45,719 nt of DNA from Schleiferiaceae bacterium (GCA_028357285.1 JAOMWM010000008.1:1-45719); one strand, 5' to 3'; shown: positions 8,812-18,342, counted from the stretch's first letter. The notes: generated from the letters alone by a model not told the origin. Translations and numbers: made by a program.

Positions 8812-11031
8812 ATGTCCATAAAAGCCACATCGTTCGTCACCTCATTAGTATGCCTTGTAGCGATTTCATGCGTATCAGAAAAAAGTAATACAACTATTTC
8901 TGCATATGAGGTGAATGCAAAATCACAAGATCTGCAACCTGGAGATACATTGCGTATTACGGAAGGTTTCTATGAAGATGTAGTTCTTGACATAAGTTCA
9001 CAGGGTACAAAAGATAATCCCGTGGTGATTTGTGCTAATACACCTGGTAAGGTAGTTTTTACAGGTAAATCTTCGTTGAATGTTTCTGGACAATACATAG
9101 TTATTAGTGATTTACATTTTGATGCTGGCTATTCCGAAAAATCGGTCATCTCATTCAGGGCGAAAAACGGATCGACATTAGCGAGAAATACACGTATTAC
9201 AAACTGTGCAATAACAAATTATTCGAATCCGGATAGGATTCATTCAGATCATTGGATTGAGATTTTTGGTAGAGAGAATCGATTTGATCATAATCACATT
9301 GGTACGAAATGGAATTTAGGGGCAACTATGGTAATGCGCTTAGGTGATTCCATTAGTACGGACAATCAAAATAGTATTGATTCGAATTTCTTTGGTGCGA
9401 AGCCTAGACTAGGCTCGAATGGTGGTGAAACATTACGTATAGGTTCATCTGCGAATTCGTTGAAAAAAGGAGGCGCATACGTTATTGGTAATTATTTCGA
9501 TCGTTGTAGTGGCGAAGTTGAGGTCCTTTCAATCAAAAGTTCAGAAAATCATATATCAAATAATATATTCTTTGAGTGTGAAGGCGTTTTGGCCCTAAGA
9601 CACGGAAATAAAAATTACATCGGTAATAATACATTTATTGGGAATCGTAAATCCGAAACGGGTGGTCTACGAGTTATTAATGCTGGACACGTAATAGAAA
9701 ACAATCTTTTTTATGGTATTACAGGTAAGCGTTTTTTTGCAGCACTTGCTGTAATGAATGGCGTACCGAACTCAGCGATAAATAGATACCATCAGGTCGC
9801 GGATGTTCAACTACTAAATAACAGATGGGTGGACTGTGATCGGATTTCTTTTAGCGTTGGAGCTGACAACGAACGCACCGCAGCACCAGTCAGGACCATA
9901 TTTAGTGGAAATACTATTTTGTATCGTGACGCCTCTAAAGAGCCATTCTTCTTCGATACGAGCGCTTCAATCACTTTCAAAGACAATAAGACAAATAGTG
10001 AGCAGAACTTAAAAGGCTTTACAAGTACTACATACAAGGAATTAGAACAAGCCTATATTGATTCAATAATAGCGATTTCCGAAGATGTGGGGCCAAAATG
10101 GTTGAATAGATTGGATTTAGAAGAAGTTTCGGTGCGTTCTAACAAACGTATAGCTGTTGATGAATCCAATATTGAAGAAGCATTAGATAATCTTACAGGA
10201 GGTGATACCTTAGTTTTTTCTGCGCAATTAAAATACTCATTAAGTAAACCACTCCGTGTTAGGCATGATGTGACCTTTACAACAGAAGGTGAGGGATATG
10301 CTCTTATTCAGCCGGGTGCGGGCTTTAAAGGCGCATTAATTCAGATTGAAAATGGCGTAAACGTATACATGGATGGAATATGGTTAAGTGGCCGCAACGG
10401 TGTGCATAATTCACCTTATGGACTTCAAGCAAAAGCTCCAATGCTTCAACACTATAATTTATTTATAGATGACTGTCGTTTTTCGGACTTTAAAGAAAGT
10501 CGATATGCGGCAATACACGCTGAAAAAGGGACTTTCGCAGATACGATTGTAATAGCTGATTCTTGGTTTAAAGATTTTTCGGGTTATGGAATAGCTCTGA
10601 ATTCTGAAAATGATGATCGAGGACGATATAATGCAGAATACATAACAGTATCAAATTGCCAGTTCGTAGATATGATGGGGAGTGCCATAGATATATATCG
10701 CGGTGGCAATGATGAGAGTACCTTAGGGCCGTTCGTGACGATCAAAGATTGCAACTTCGTAAATATATGTAATAGAGAATTAGGTACTGCTGTTAGAATG
10801 ATTGGTGTACAATGGTCCAGAATTTATGATTGTAAATTTGTTGACTCAGGAAAAAGTGGTCGTGCGATTTGGTTCGAAGATCCTGCTTGGGCGGATGTAG
10901 AAATAAAAGATATAGGGCTGTCAAATTCCGGGAGGCTTCAAACTTTTTATCCTCATAGAGTTGATAGAGGCTCATTGGATTACTCTCCAATAAACTTCGA
11001 CGGTAATCTACTAAAGGAATGGTCTTTGTGA
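8812..11031 (+). CDS. PL6 alginate lyase, long two-domain lipoprotein
   Basis: This 739-residue right-handed beta-helix lyase belongs to the chondroitinase B/PL6 type. The N-terminus carries a likely lipobox AISC (Cys20), slightly off consensus. The first beta-helix contains the PL6 motifs GGETLRIG, VLSIKSSEN (Lys242) and ALRHGN (Arg263). The 21-residue distance between this Lys and Arg matches the catalytic base and acid of characterised PL6 enzymes. A second beta-helix region covers about residues 440-739, as in the long two-domain PL6 enzymes. Cleavage of MG or mixed alginate to unsaturated products is the family activity. It starts 21 bases after the third PL7 gene, and its TGA overlaps the ATG of the PL17 gene. 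Confidence 0.9.
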   Translation: MSIKATSFVTSLVCLVAISCVSEKSNTTISAYEVNAKSQDLQPGDTLRITEGFYEDVVLDISSQGTKDNPVVICANTPGKVVFTGKSSLNVSGQYIVISDLHFDAGYSEKSVISFRAKNGSTLARNTRITNCAITNYSNPDRIHSDHWIEIFGRENRFDHNHIGTKWNLGATMVMRLGDSISTDNQNSIDSNFFGAKPRLGSNGGETLRIGSSANSLKKGGAYVIGNYFDRCSGEVEVLSIKSSENHISNNIFFECEGVLALRHGNKNYIGNNTFIGNRKSETGGLRVINAGHVIENNLFYGITGKRFFAALAVMNGVPNSAINRYHQVADVQLLNNRWVDCDRISFSVGADNERTAAPVRTIFSGNTILYRDASKEPFFFDTSASITFKDNKTNSEQNLKGFTSTTYKELEQAYIDSIIAISEDVGPKWLNRLDLEEVSVRSNKRIAVDESNIEEALDNLTGGDTLVFSAQLKYSLSKPLRVRHDVTFTTEGEGYALIQPGAGFKGALIQIENGVNVYMDGIWLSGRNGVHNSPYGLQAKAPMLQHYNLFIDDCRFSDFKESRYAAIHAEKGTFADTIVIADSWFKDFSGYGIALNSENDDRGRYNAEYITVSNCQFVDMMGSAIDIYRGGNDESTLGPFVTIKDCNFVNICNRELGTAVRMIGVQWSRIYDCKFVDSGKSGRAIWFEDPAWADVEIKDIGLSNSGRLQTFYPHRVDRGSLDYSPINFDGNLLKEWSL

Positions 11032-13166
11032 TGCTTAGATGTGCGGCATATTTGATTTGTATTCTTACACTCGCAGGTTGCGTAAAACCAGCGGTTGATG
11101 AGAGCAGTAATGCGAATTACTTATTGTTCTCAGAAGAAGGAGCCAATCAGATAGCACTTAACGCATCTCATCCAATAATCTCCGAATCTAAGTCAAAGCT
11201 AGAAGCCCGTTTACTGGAGGCCATGAGGTCACCTTTAGAAGTTCCAATACCTAAAGATCCTGGAGGCGGTTATACCCATGAAAAGCATAAAAAAAATTAT
11301 GCAGCGATTAAGGATGCTGGAACAATGTATCTCTTGACAAAAGACGCTACTTATTTAGACTTCACAAAAAACTTATTACTCGAATACGCTGAATTATATC
11401 CAACGCTGGACTTGCATCCTCAGCGAAAAAATCAAGGTCCTGGTAAACTCTTTTGGCAAGTTTTAAACGATGAGGTAGCATTAGTACATTTTATACAAGG
11501 CTTTGATGCAATAAAATCGGAAGTCAGTCCTTTAGACAGTGCACGGATTGTTGACGGCTTATTCATTCCAATGGTGCAATTCATTAAAGATGACAGTCAA
11601 AGGACATTTAGAAAAATTCATAATCATGCAATGTGGGGGGTCGCTGGAGTGGGAATGACTGCACTGGTACTCGATAGAGAGGATTGGCTAGAGGAATCAT
11701 TGTTTGGCCCTGATAGCGATACTAGCAGTGGCTATTTTGCTATGATTGACGCTCTTTTTTCTCCGGATGGATATTATTCAGAGGGACCTTATTACCAGCG
11801 CTATGCTCTAATGCCGCTTGCTGTATTAGCTCAGGCTTTAGTATTGAATCGGCCGGAATTAAAGGTGCTAGAATTCAAAGATAGCGTGGTACTCAAGGCC
11901 ATTGAAACTACGTTCGAATTAAGTGATTGTAATGGTTATTTTTTTCCAGTTAATGATGCTATCAAAGCGAAGTCAATTCAGACGCCTGAGTTGGGTTACG
12001 CGCTTCCGATGATGTACGCTTATGGCGGTAGAAATTCAAAGTGGTTAGATGCTATAAAGCAAAACGGCAATTGTGTTCTGACTGATGCATTGATAAACTT
12101 GGAGCCCATTTCAGAATCGTTTAACAGGTCCTCTAGGTTTATATGTGATGGCGCACAAGGTGAAACGGGAGGTATGTCCATTTTCCGCTCGGCCGGTGAT
12201 TGTTCGGGTTTTACTTCGGTTTTGAAATTTGGTACGCACGGCATGGGTCATGGCCATTTTGATCAATTAGGTCTTCAGATCTACATAGAGGGAATGCCGT
12301 TTATCAGCGATTATGGTGCTAGTAGGTTCCATAATATACCTCAAAAGGAAGGCGGTAGATACCTTAAGGAAAACAACACCTGGGCTAACCAAACGATTGC
12401 TCACAATACGCTTGTCGTAAATGGTGAATCTCAATACAGAGGGGTAGATAAAGATGCAGATAAAGGAGCATCCCATTTGCTCTACAAAGAATTTTCAGAT
12501 TCCTTAGATTTAATCATAGCGTTAGATACAACGGCCTATTCGGGTAAGACTTTAATGCGTTATCATTTGCTATTGGAACTAGATGGTGATGATTATTTAA
12601 TAGATATCCAGTCCATAAAAAGTGATGAGGATATTGAGGTAGATGCACCATTTTACTTTAATCAGCACCGCGTTAATAGTACACCGGTTATTCCTTACAA
12701 TCGCACAAGCTTAAACCCGTTTGGGGGTAATAATGGCTATGAGCATTTATGGCTGAATGGAGGTTCATTAACGACTACTACAAGCGACCATACCTGGCAA
12801 ATCGGAACTGGTTTTGTATCCATGACTCAAGCTGCATTAGAGCCTTATAATACCTACGCCGTTACGCTTGGCGCGAATGACCCGAACAATAATCTTTATG
12901 CAACAAAAGGGCTCATTTTACGCACAGAAGACGTTAGGCATCAAGCTATCTGTACAATATTCGAAAAACACGGTCATTATGACCCCGTTTTTGAGACGAC
13001 AAGTAATGCGTTCGGGGCGGTCCGGAATATTGAGTTTATGGATGTCAATAAACAATATATAGTCGAATTTGACGCAGATAACTCACATATTGAACTATTA
13101 TTTAGCCAGAGTGTAACTGCGCCAAATAGACCTGTAATAACGATAAAAAGAAGAGAAAATGAGTGA
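11031..13166 (+). CDS. PL17 oligoalginate lyase, lipoprotein
   Basis: This enzyme of about 711 residues has an N-terminal alpha/alpha toroid alginate-lyase domain (about 50-330) and a C-terminal heparinase II/III-like beta-sheet domain (about 350-700). Family members are exolytic and release unsaturated monouronate from oligoalginate. Putative catalytic residues are Asn198-His199 in KIHNHAMWG, a Tyr in EGPYYQRY (about 254-258) and a His in THGMGHGHFDQ. I chose the ATG at 11031 because it overlaps the PL6 stop as TGATG and gives a compact signal with lipobox LAGC (Cys17). An in-frame ATG at 11019 would add four residues. Its last 8 bases overlap kdgF. Confidence 0.92.
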   Translation: MLRCAAYLICILTLAGCVKPAVDESSNANYLLFSEEGANQIALNASHPIISESKSKLEARLLEAMRSPLEVPIPKDPGGGYTHEKHKKNYAAIKDAGTMYLLTKDATYLDFTKNLLLEYAELYPTLDLHPQRKNQGPGKLFWQVLNDEVALVHFIQGFDAIKSEVSPLDSARIVDGLFIPMVQFIKDDSQRTFRKIHNHAMWGVAGVGMTALVLDREDWLEESLFGPDSDTSSGYFAMIDALFSPDGYYSEGPYYQRYALMPLAVLAQALVLNRPELKVLEFKDSVVLKAIETTFELSDCNGYFFPVNDAIKAKSIQTPELGYALPMMYAYGGRNSKWLDAIKQNGNCVLTDALINLEPISESFNRSSRFICDGAQGETGGMSIFRSAGDCSGFTSVLKFGTHGMGHGHFDQLGLQIYIEGMPFISDYGASRFHNIPQKEGGRYLKENNTWANQTIAHNTLVVNGESQYRGVDKDADKGASHLLYKEFSDSLDLIIALDTTAYSGKTLMRYHLLLELDGDDYLIDIQSIKSDEDIEVDAPFYFNQHRVNSTPVIPYNRTSLNPFGGNNGYEHLWLNGGSLTTTTSDHTWQIGTGFVSMTQAALEPYNTYAVTLGANDPNNNLYATKGLILRTEDVRHQAICTIFEKHGHYDPVFETTSNAFGAVRNIEFMDVNKQYIVEFDADNSHIELLFSQSVTAPNRPVITIKRRENE

Positions 13167-13506
13167 CCTAGCAAGTAATGTGTTTTTAATAGACTCAGAA
13201 ATACCTTGGGAAAAAATTGACGATAAAGTGAGTCGTCAAATTGTAGGCTACAACGATACCATAATGATGGTAAAAGTTAAGTTTAAAGAAGGCGGCATCG
13301 GTCCTGTTCATGACCACTATCATAGCCAAGTCACTTATGTTGTTAGTGGGGCATTTGAAATGAATATTGATGGTGAAATTCGTACTATCAAAGGTGGCGA
13401 TTCGTTTTATATTCCGCCGCATGTATCACATGGTGCGGTGTGTGTTGAAGAAGGAATGTTGATTGATGTTTTCAGTCCACATCGTGAGGATTTTTTAGCC
13501 AAATAG
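13159..13506 (+). CDS. kdgF: KdgF, cupin that linearises unsaturated uronate
   Basis: This 115-residue single-domain cupin carries the metal-binding pattern HDHYHSQ (His51, His53, His55, Gln57) and a later His in PPHVSHG (His88, His91), typical of KdgF. KdgF converts the cyclic 4,5-unsaturated monouronate released by exo-lyases to the linear keto form (DEH). There is no signal peptide, so it acts in the cytoplasm. It overlaps the PL17 stop by 8 bases and ends 1 base before the transporter gene, exactly between the enzyme that makes its substrate and the enzymes that use its product. Small cupins are hard to tell apart, but the context makes this call strong. Confidence 0.9.
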   Translation: MSDLASNVFLIDSEIPWEKIDDKVSRQIVGYNDTIMMVKVKFKEGGIGPVHDHYHSQVTYVVSGAFEMNIDGEIRTIKGGDSFYIPPHVSHGAVCVEEGMLIDVFSPHREDFLAK

Positions 13507-13507
13507 T

Positions 13508-14776
13508 ATGAAAATTAAAGGATTGCGTTGGTGGATCATTGTATTGATCTTCATTGCTACGGTTATTAATTACATCGATCGTACTGCTTTTGCATTACTC
13601 TGGCCAGAAATGGGTGCGGATTTAGGGATGGATAAATCCGACTATGCCATTATGCTCAATGTATTTATGGCGTGTTACGCCTTAGGTAAATTTGCCTCGG
13701 GGAAACTCTATGATGCTATTGGAACGAGGTTAGGTTTCACAGTTTCCATTATTGTTTGGTCGCTTGCCTCTGCTTTTCATGCTTTCGCACGTGGAGTTAT
13801 TACCTTGTCTATTTTTAGAGGATTACTAGGTATTGGTGAAGCAGGAAACTGGCCAGGTGCGGTGAAGAGCAATGGCGAATGGTTCCCGATTAAAGAGCGT
13901 GCGATCGCACAGGGTATTTTTAATGCGGGGGCATCCATAGGCAATGTGATAGCGCCTTTCGTTATTGTGTTACTCTACAGTAATTTCGGTTGGAAGACGA
14001 CCTATATTGTTCTGGGGGCAGTAGGACTCTTATGGGTTATTCCATGGCTCTTTTTGAACAAATCTACACCTGAAAAACATCCGTGGGTGACAACCGAGGA
14101 ACGCGAATTAATTTTGGCCTCCCGAATAGATAACGGTCAAAGCGAAAAAAAGACAAAAAGCCTAAGTCTAGGCGAAATACTGAGCCACAAAGAGTCTTGG
14201 GGTGTTCTGACCTGCCGATTTTTTATCGAGCCAATTTGGTGGTTTTTTGCCGGCTGGATGCCGATCTATCTCAACGATCGATTCGGATTAAGTATTGAGC
14301 AGATAGCAGGTACTATGTGGATTTCCTATCTCATGGCCGCATGTGGAAGTATTCTTGGTGGAATGTTCTCCGGTAGGTTGATGCGAAGTAGGTCAGTTGA
14401 TACCTCTAGGAAGCTAACCATCGTTTTGGGCGGTCTGTTGATTTTGATTGCATTTGTTGGTATAATAACCCTTGTCAAAGAGAATAATTTCATGCTGTTC
14501 ATTTACTTTGCAGGCATGGCATTATTCGGGTTCCAATTTGCTATAGGTAATATCCAAACTATATCGAGCGATCTCTTTAGGGGTCCCTCAGTAGGTACGC
14601 TTGCGGGATTGGCAGGAACTGTCGCAGCTATCTCACCGATGATAATGAATTGGTTTGTAGGTAGAATAACAACAAGCTCGTATACGCCAGCTTTTGTTGC
14701 GATAACAGTCTCCGTTGTTCTGGGCGTGATTTCAGTATTTGTATTAATTAAGAAAATAGCCCCAGTTAGGGCGTAA
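13508..14776 (+). CDS. MFS transporter, hexuronate/anion:cation symporter type (probable unsaturated uronate importer)
   Basis: This 422-residue membrane protein has about 12 hydrophobic segments. It shows signatures of the anion:cation symporter family of the major facilitator superfamily: NYIDRTAFALLWPEM in helix 1, RGLLGIGEAGNWPGAVK in helix 4 and the cytoplasmic loop WFPIKERAIAQGIF. Relatives include ExuT-type hexuronate carriers. In alginate loci a transporter of this kind carries the unsaturated monouronate or DEH across the inner membrane. It starts 1 base after kdgF and 17 bases before the reductase gene, which supports that role. The substrate is inferred from context. Confidence 0.88.
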   Translation: MKIKGLRWWIIVLIFIATVINYIDRTAFALLWPEMGADLGMDKSDYAIMLNVFMACYALGKFASGKLYDAIGTRLGFTVSIIVWSLASAFHAFARGVITLSIFRGLLGIGEAGNWPGAVKSNGEWFPIKERAIAQGIFNAGASIGNVIAPFVIVLLYSNFGWKTTYIVLGAVGLLWVIPWLFLNKSTPEKHPWVTTEERELILASRIDNGQSEKKTKSLSLGEILSHKESWGVLTCRFFIEPIWWFFAGWMPIYLNDRFGLSIEQIAGTMWISYLMAACGSILGGMFSGRLMRSRSVDTSRKLTIVLGGLLILIAFVGIITLVKENNFMLFIYFAGMALFGFQFAIGNIQTISSDLFRGPSVGTLAGLAGTVAAISPMIMNWFVGRITTSSYTPAFVAITVSVVLGVISVFVLIKKIAPVRA

Positions 14777-14793
14777 TAAATAAATTAAGTAAG

Positions 14794-15555
14794 ATGAGTT
14801 CAAATGGTAAAGTAGCGGTGGTCACAGGTGCCACCGGAGGAATTGGTTTCGAAGTAGCAAAAAGGTTAGGCTCAGACGGGTATACGGTAATTCTTAACGG
14901 TATCGAAGACGCAGCCGGAGCGGCGCGCGTAGAAGAGCTAAATTCAGCAGGAGTGTCTTGCGAATATTTCGGTTTTGATGTTACAGATGAACATGCTGTA
15001 AATGAGAATATCCAGAAGATTGGTCAGAAGTACGGTAAAATTGATGTAGTCGTTAATAATGCCGGTGGATTAGGCGGACGTATGCGTTTTGAAGAGATGA
15101 CTACAGATTTCTACCGCAAAGTGATGGCATTAAATTTAGATTCTACCTTCTTTGTTTCAAGAGCTGCGATTCCATTTTTGAAAAAAGGCGAACTACCAAC
15201 CATAATTAACTACACTTCTAATGCAGGTTGGAATGCAGGTGGCCCAGGAGCAGGGATTTATGGAACGTCAAAAGCGGGAGTTCATGCCATTACTCGTGCG
15301 CTAGCAAAAGATTTAGCGGAATACGGAATTCGCGTAAATGCAGTTTCGCCTGGTACTATTGATACACCCTTTCACGCCCAAATTAAAAGTACTAAACCAG
15401 AAGTATTTGCTTCTTGGAAAAACAACATCATGTTAGGTCGCCTGGGTCAGCCTGAAGAAGTCGCTGCAGTAGTTTCCTTTTTAGCAGGCAAGGATGCATC
15501 TTTCATGACCGCAGAAACAGTTCAGATAGGTGGAGGTCAAGCATTAGGAATATAG
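14794..15555 (+). CDS. SDR-family DEH reductase (4-deoxy-5-hexoseulose uronate to KDG)
   Basis: This 253-residue short-chain dehydrogenase/reductase has the cofactor motif TGATGGIG (about residues 9-16), NNAGG (about 89-93), a catalytic Ser in NYTSNAG and YGTSKAG with the catalytic Tyr and Lys. The length is normal for classical SDRs. It lies between the uronate transporter and KDG kinase, where the required step is reduction of DEH to 2-keto-3-deoxygluconate, and alginate degraders use an SDR for this step. KduD-like or 3-oxoacyl reductase-like activity cannot be excluded from the sequence alone, so the substrate rests on the pathway context. Confidence 0.85.
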   Translation: MSSNGKVAVVTGATGGIGFEVAKRLGSDGYTVILNGIEDAAGAARVEELNSAGVSCEYFGFDVTDEHAVNENIQKIGQKYGKIDVVVNNAGGLGGRMRFEEMTTDFYRKVMALNLDSTFFVSRAAIPFLKKGELPTIINYTSNAGWNAGGPGAGIYGTSKAGVHAITRALAKDLAEYGIRVNAVSPGTIDTPFHAQIKSTKPEVFASWKNNIMLGRLGQPEEVAAVVSFLAGKDASFMTAETVQIGGGQALGI

Positions 15556-15576
15556 TTACATTTTAAAGTAGTAAAA

Positions 15577-16617
15577 ATGAAAAAGGTTGTCACATTTGGG
15601 GAGATTATGTTGCGTCTTGCTCCTCCTGGGTTCTTACGTTTCTCACAGACTAATTCATTAGATGTAGTGTATGGTGGTGGAGAATCAAATGTTGCTGTTT
15701 CTTTAGCAAATTATGGTGTGCCGGTTGAATTCGTAACAAGGCTTCCTAATAATGATATCGGCCATTGCGCACATATGGAAATGCGTAAACGTGGCGTTGG
15801 TACCACTCATGTCAATTGGGGAGGTGATCGTCTTGGAATTTATTTTCTAGAGACGGGCGCAGTTTCTAGAGGAAGTAAGGTCGTTTATGACAGAGCACAC
15901 AGTGCAATGTCTGAGATTACTGCGGGCATGATTGATTGGGATTCAGTCTTTGATGGTGTGGAATGGTTCCATTGGACGGGTATTACCCCGGCAATATCTC
16001 AAGGAGCAGCCGATGCTTGTCTTGAAGCTGTTAAAGCGGCTAGTGCAAAAGGAATAACGATATCTACCGATCTTAATTACCGCAAAAAATTATGGAATTA
16101 CGGTGGAGATAGAGAGTCTATAATGACTGAGCTCACTAGTTATTGCGATATTATATTGGGTAATGAAGAAGATGCAGAAATGCACTTTGGCATTAAGCCA
16201 GAAGGGCTAGATATCACAACTCAAGGTCATGAGGTTAAGGCTGAAGCTTTTTTGTCAGTCTGTAAACAAATGATGTCGAAATTCCCACGTGCTAAAAAGG
16301 TGATTACTACCCTTAGAGGCTCTATTTCAGCTTCTCATAATACTTGGGCAGGGGTGATGTATGATGGAAACACCATGTTTGAATCGCCACAATATCAGAT
16401 TACCGATATCGTTGATAGAGTTGGCGGCGGAGATTCCTTTATGGGGGGACTTATTTATGGCTTATTGAAATACCCTGAAAATGATCAGAATGCTTTGAAT
16501 TTTGCAGTTGCTGCATCTTGTTTGAAGCATACAATCAAGGGCGATGCGAACCTAGTAACATTGGATGAAGTTGAAAAACTCATGTCTGGTGATGCTTCGG
16601 GTAGAGTTGCACGATAA
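15577..16617 (+). CDS. kdgK: KdgK, 2-keto-3-deoxygluconate kinase
   Basis: This 346-residue PfkB-family sugar kinase phosphorylates 2-keto-3-deoxygluconate to KDPG in the cytoplasm. It opens VVTFGEIMLRLAPPG, has the first PfkB-like signature GGGESNVAVSLAN near residue 50 and the C-terminal phosphate-binding motif RVGGGDSFMGGL with the catalytic Asp at about 288. Such kinases are usually 310-345 residues long. It starts 21 bases after the reductase and ends 10 bases before the aldolase gene. Other PfkB kinases look similar, but the neighbours fix the role. Confidence 0.92.
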   Translation: MKKVVTFGEIMLRLAPPGFLRFSQTNSLDVVYGGGESNVAVSLANYGVPVEFVTRLPNNDIGHCAHMEMRKRGVGTTHVNWGGDRLGIYFLETGAVSRGSKVVYDRAHSAMSEITAGMIDWDSVFDGVEWFHWTGITPAISQGAADACLEAVKAASAKGITISTDLNYRKKLWNYGGDRESIMTELTSYCDIILGNEEDAEMHFGIKPEGLDITTQGHEVKAEAFLSVCKQMMSKFPRAKKVITTLRGSISASHNTWAGVMYDGNTMFESPQYQITDIVDRVGGGDSFMGGLIYGLLKYPENDQNALNFAVAASCLKHTIKGDANLVTLDEVEKLMSGDASGRVAR

Positions 16618-16627
16618 ATAAAGGAAT

Positions 16628-17278
16628 ATGACGAATCAAGAAGTTCTAGAGGTTTTAGAGCGTGCACCTATAGTCCCATTGTACTATCATGATGACGAGC
16701 AGATAGCTTGTACATTAATGGATGCATGTTATACTGGAGGCGCTCGCGCCATAGAGTTTACGAATAGAGGCGACCATGCATTACGAGTGTTTACAGCGAT
16801 GTGTAAGCATAGAAATGCACATTATCCGGATATGGCATTAGGAATAGGGTCAATCTCAACAACAGATCAAATACTTGATTTTCTCAATGTTGGGGCAGAC
16901 TTTTTAGTTTCTCCTTTCATTTCTAAAACATTAGCAGATTATGCTCGTTCGAAAAACGTCTTTTGGACTGGTGGATGTGGTACAATTACAGAAATGCAAA
17001 CGGCATATTCTTGGGGGGTTCCATTGCTAAAGTTATTTCCGGGAAATATTTATGGTCCAGCAATGATTAAAGCAGCAAAGGCGCCTTGTCCGTGGTTAAA
17101 AATCATGCCTACTGGCGGTGTTAAACCGGAGAAGGAAAATCTTGATGCTTGGTTTGGAGCAGGTGCAACTTGTGTTGGTATGGGCTCTCAGCTATTCGTT
17201 AAAGACGCACATGGGGATTTCGATTATAAGGAAATTACCGAAAAAGTTAAAACGAGTTTAAGCATAGCACTAGCATAA
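16628..17278 (+). CDS. kdgA: KdgA/Eda, KDPG aldolase
   Basis: This 216-residue class I aldolase splits KDPG to pyruvate and glyceraldehyde 3-phosphate, the last step of the alginate pathway. The Schiff-base lysine is Lys135 in LLKLFPGN, and a conserved Glu is Glu43 in AIEFTNRG. The phosphate-binding region PTGGV and the GMGSQLF segment are also present. Length is normal. It starts 10 bases after kdgK and is the last gene of the + strand operon; a strong hairpin follows 21 bases after its stop. Confidence 0.92.
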   Translation: MTNQEVLEVLERAPIVPLYYHDDEQIACTLMDACYTGGARAIEFTNRGDHALRVFTAMCKHRNAHYPDMALGIGSISTTDQILDFLNVGADFLVSPFISKTLADYARSKNVFWTGGCGTITEMQTAYSWGVPLLKLFPGNIYGPAMIKAAKAPCPWLKIMPTGGVKPEKENLDAWFGAGATCVGMGSQLFVKDAHGDFDYKEITEKVKTSLSIALA

Positions 17279-17299
17279 ACTTTTAAAGCTTAAAAGTTC

Positions 17300-17332
17300 G
17301 GATGTCCAACAGTTTCTTTCTGTTGGACATCC
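17300..17332. terminator. Bidirectional hairpin terminator between the two alginate gene clusters
   Basis: GGATGTCCAACAG (17300-17312) pairs perfectly with CTGTTGGACATCC (17320-17332) around the loop TTTCTTT. It is followed on the + strand by TTTTA. The two operons converge here: kdgA ends at 17278 and the lyase gene on the - strand ends at 17335, so one hairpin can serve both. Confidence 0.85.
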
Positions 17333-17334
17333 TT

Positions 17335-18342
17335 TTATTCAGGATGTTGAATACTTATATCTTTGAACCATACTTCGACGTAATTTCCTGTCTCATATTG
17401 TCGTTGAATATTACCTCCGTAAGTTTCTGCCTCTGTATGCCATACTAAATTTTCAGATGACGATTTACCATTACTTTGATTATAGGCGCCAATTTTAAAT
17501 ATCTGACGTTCTCCGTCATATGCGGTTTCCACTTCGGTGCCTTTTCTGCCTAAAGGACTATACCAATTCTTAACTTGCTCGGGCATAGATGCCGAGTCCG
17601 AATAACTTGAAGATATTAAGCTTTTTACGAAAGTTTTAGTCGTCTTATTCGGATGAGAGAACTTTATTGTCATAATGCCTCGATCGACAGAAACTGAATA
17701 TTTGAAGGATTCTCCAAGAGCAATACCATCCTTGGGCTCATCAGGGAACGCGTTCGGACGATTGCTGCAGATAGACATATCATCGCCCCAAACGGGAATT
17801 GATACATCCCAGCGTTGGTCGTTGCTCCCCTTTGTATTTATTTCATAATTCCAAAAGACAGAACCAAGTGTATGATTCGGATATTTTCGATAAAATATCT
17901 TTAAGGGTTCATTTTCATGTCCATCCACACTATGTATTTGACCGATGACCACTGAATAAGAAGCAGGCACTGCCGGATTCCCTGAGCTGGTGGTGTGCTG
18001 AACTTTGACAGTTGCATTTAATTCGCCCCCATTCATAAGCATCCATCTTTTTATTTCCCCTAGTTCACTCCGTGTATTACTTGATGTACGGCTTGTAACA
18101 CCTGAATTTGGCGTTTTAAAGACAATCCATTCTCCCTCACTGTCTTCCGCTGTAAAAAAGAAGTCGTTATCACTGTAATCAGTCAGTTGTTGTGATGATT
18201 TTCCATTACCTAAAAGAATAGACCATTTATCTATTTCAGGATATAAATCACTTGGAAACGTAGTTCCCTTATTACAAGAACTCAGAGTAAGAAGTAGGTA
18301 TGCTAGAACTAGAAAACTAGGGAAATATTGACAGCGAAACAT
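17335..18342 (-). CDS. PL7/PL18-like alginate lyase lipoprotein
   Basis: This 335-residue lipoprotein has lipobox LSSC (Cys23) and an alginate lyase 2 (jelly-roll) domain. Motifs are NTRSELGE, IGQIHS and FKIGAYNQ, so the catalytic Gln, His and Tyr and the conserved Lys are present. The third position of the RxExR motif is Gly instead of Arg. The segment NEPLKIFYRKYP and the long form of the domain differ from the three PL7 proteins of the + operon and resemble PL18 or another PL7 subfamily. It is the last gene of the - strand cluster, one base after the PL6 gene. A paralog lies at 21302-22360. Confidence 0.87.
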   Translation of the reverse strand: MFRCQYFPSFLVLAYLLLTLSSCNKGTTFPSDLYPEIDKWSILLGNGKSSQQLTDYSDNDFFFTAEDSEGEWIVFKTPNSGVTSRTSSNTRSELGEIKRWMLMNGGELNATVKVQHTTSSGNPAVPASYSVVIGQIHSVDGHENEPLKIFYRKYPNHTLGSVFWNYEINTKGSNDQRWDVSIPVWGDDMSICSNRPNAFPDEPKDGIALGESFKYSVSVDRGIMTIKFSHPNKTTKTFVKSLISSSYSDSASMPEQVKNWYSPLGRKGTEVETAYDGERQIFKIGAYNQSNGKSSSENLVWHTEAETYGGNIQRQYETGNYVEVWFKDISIQHPE

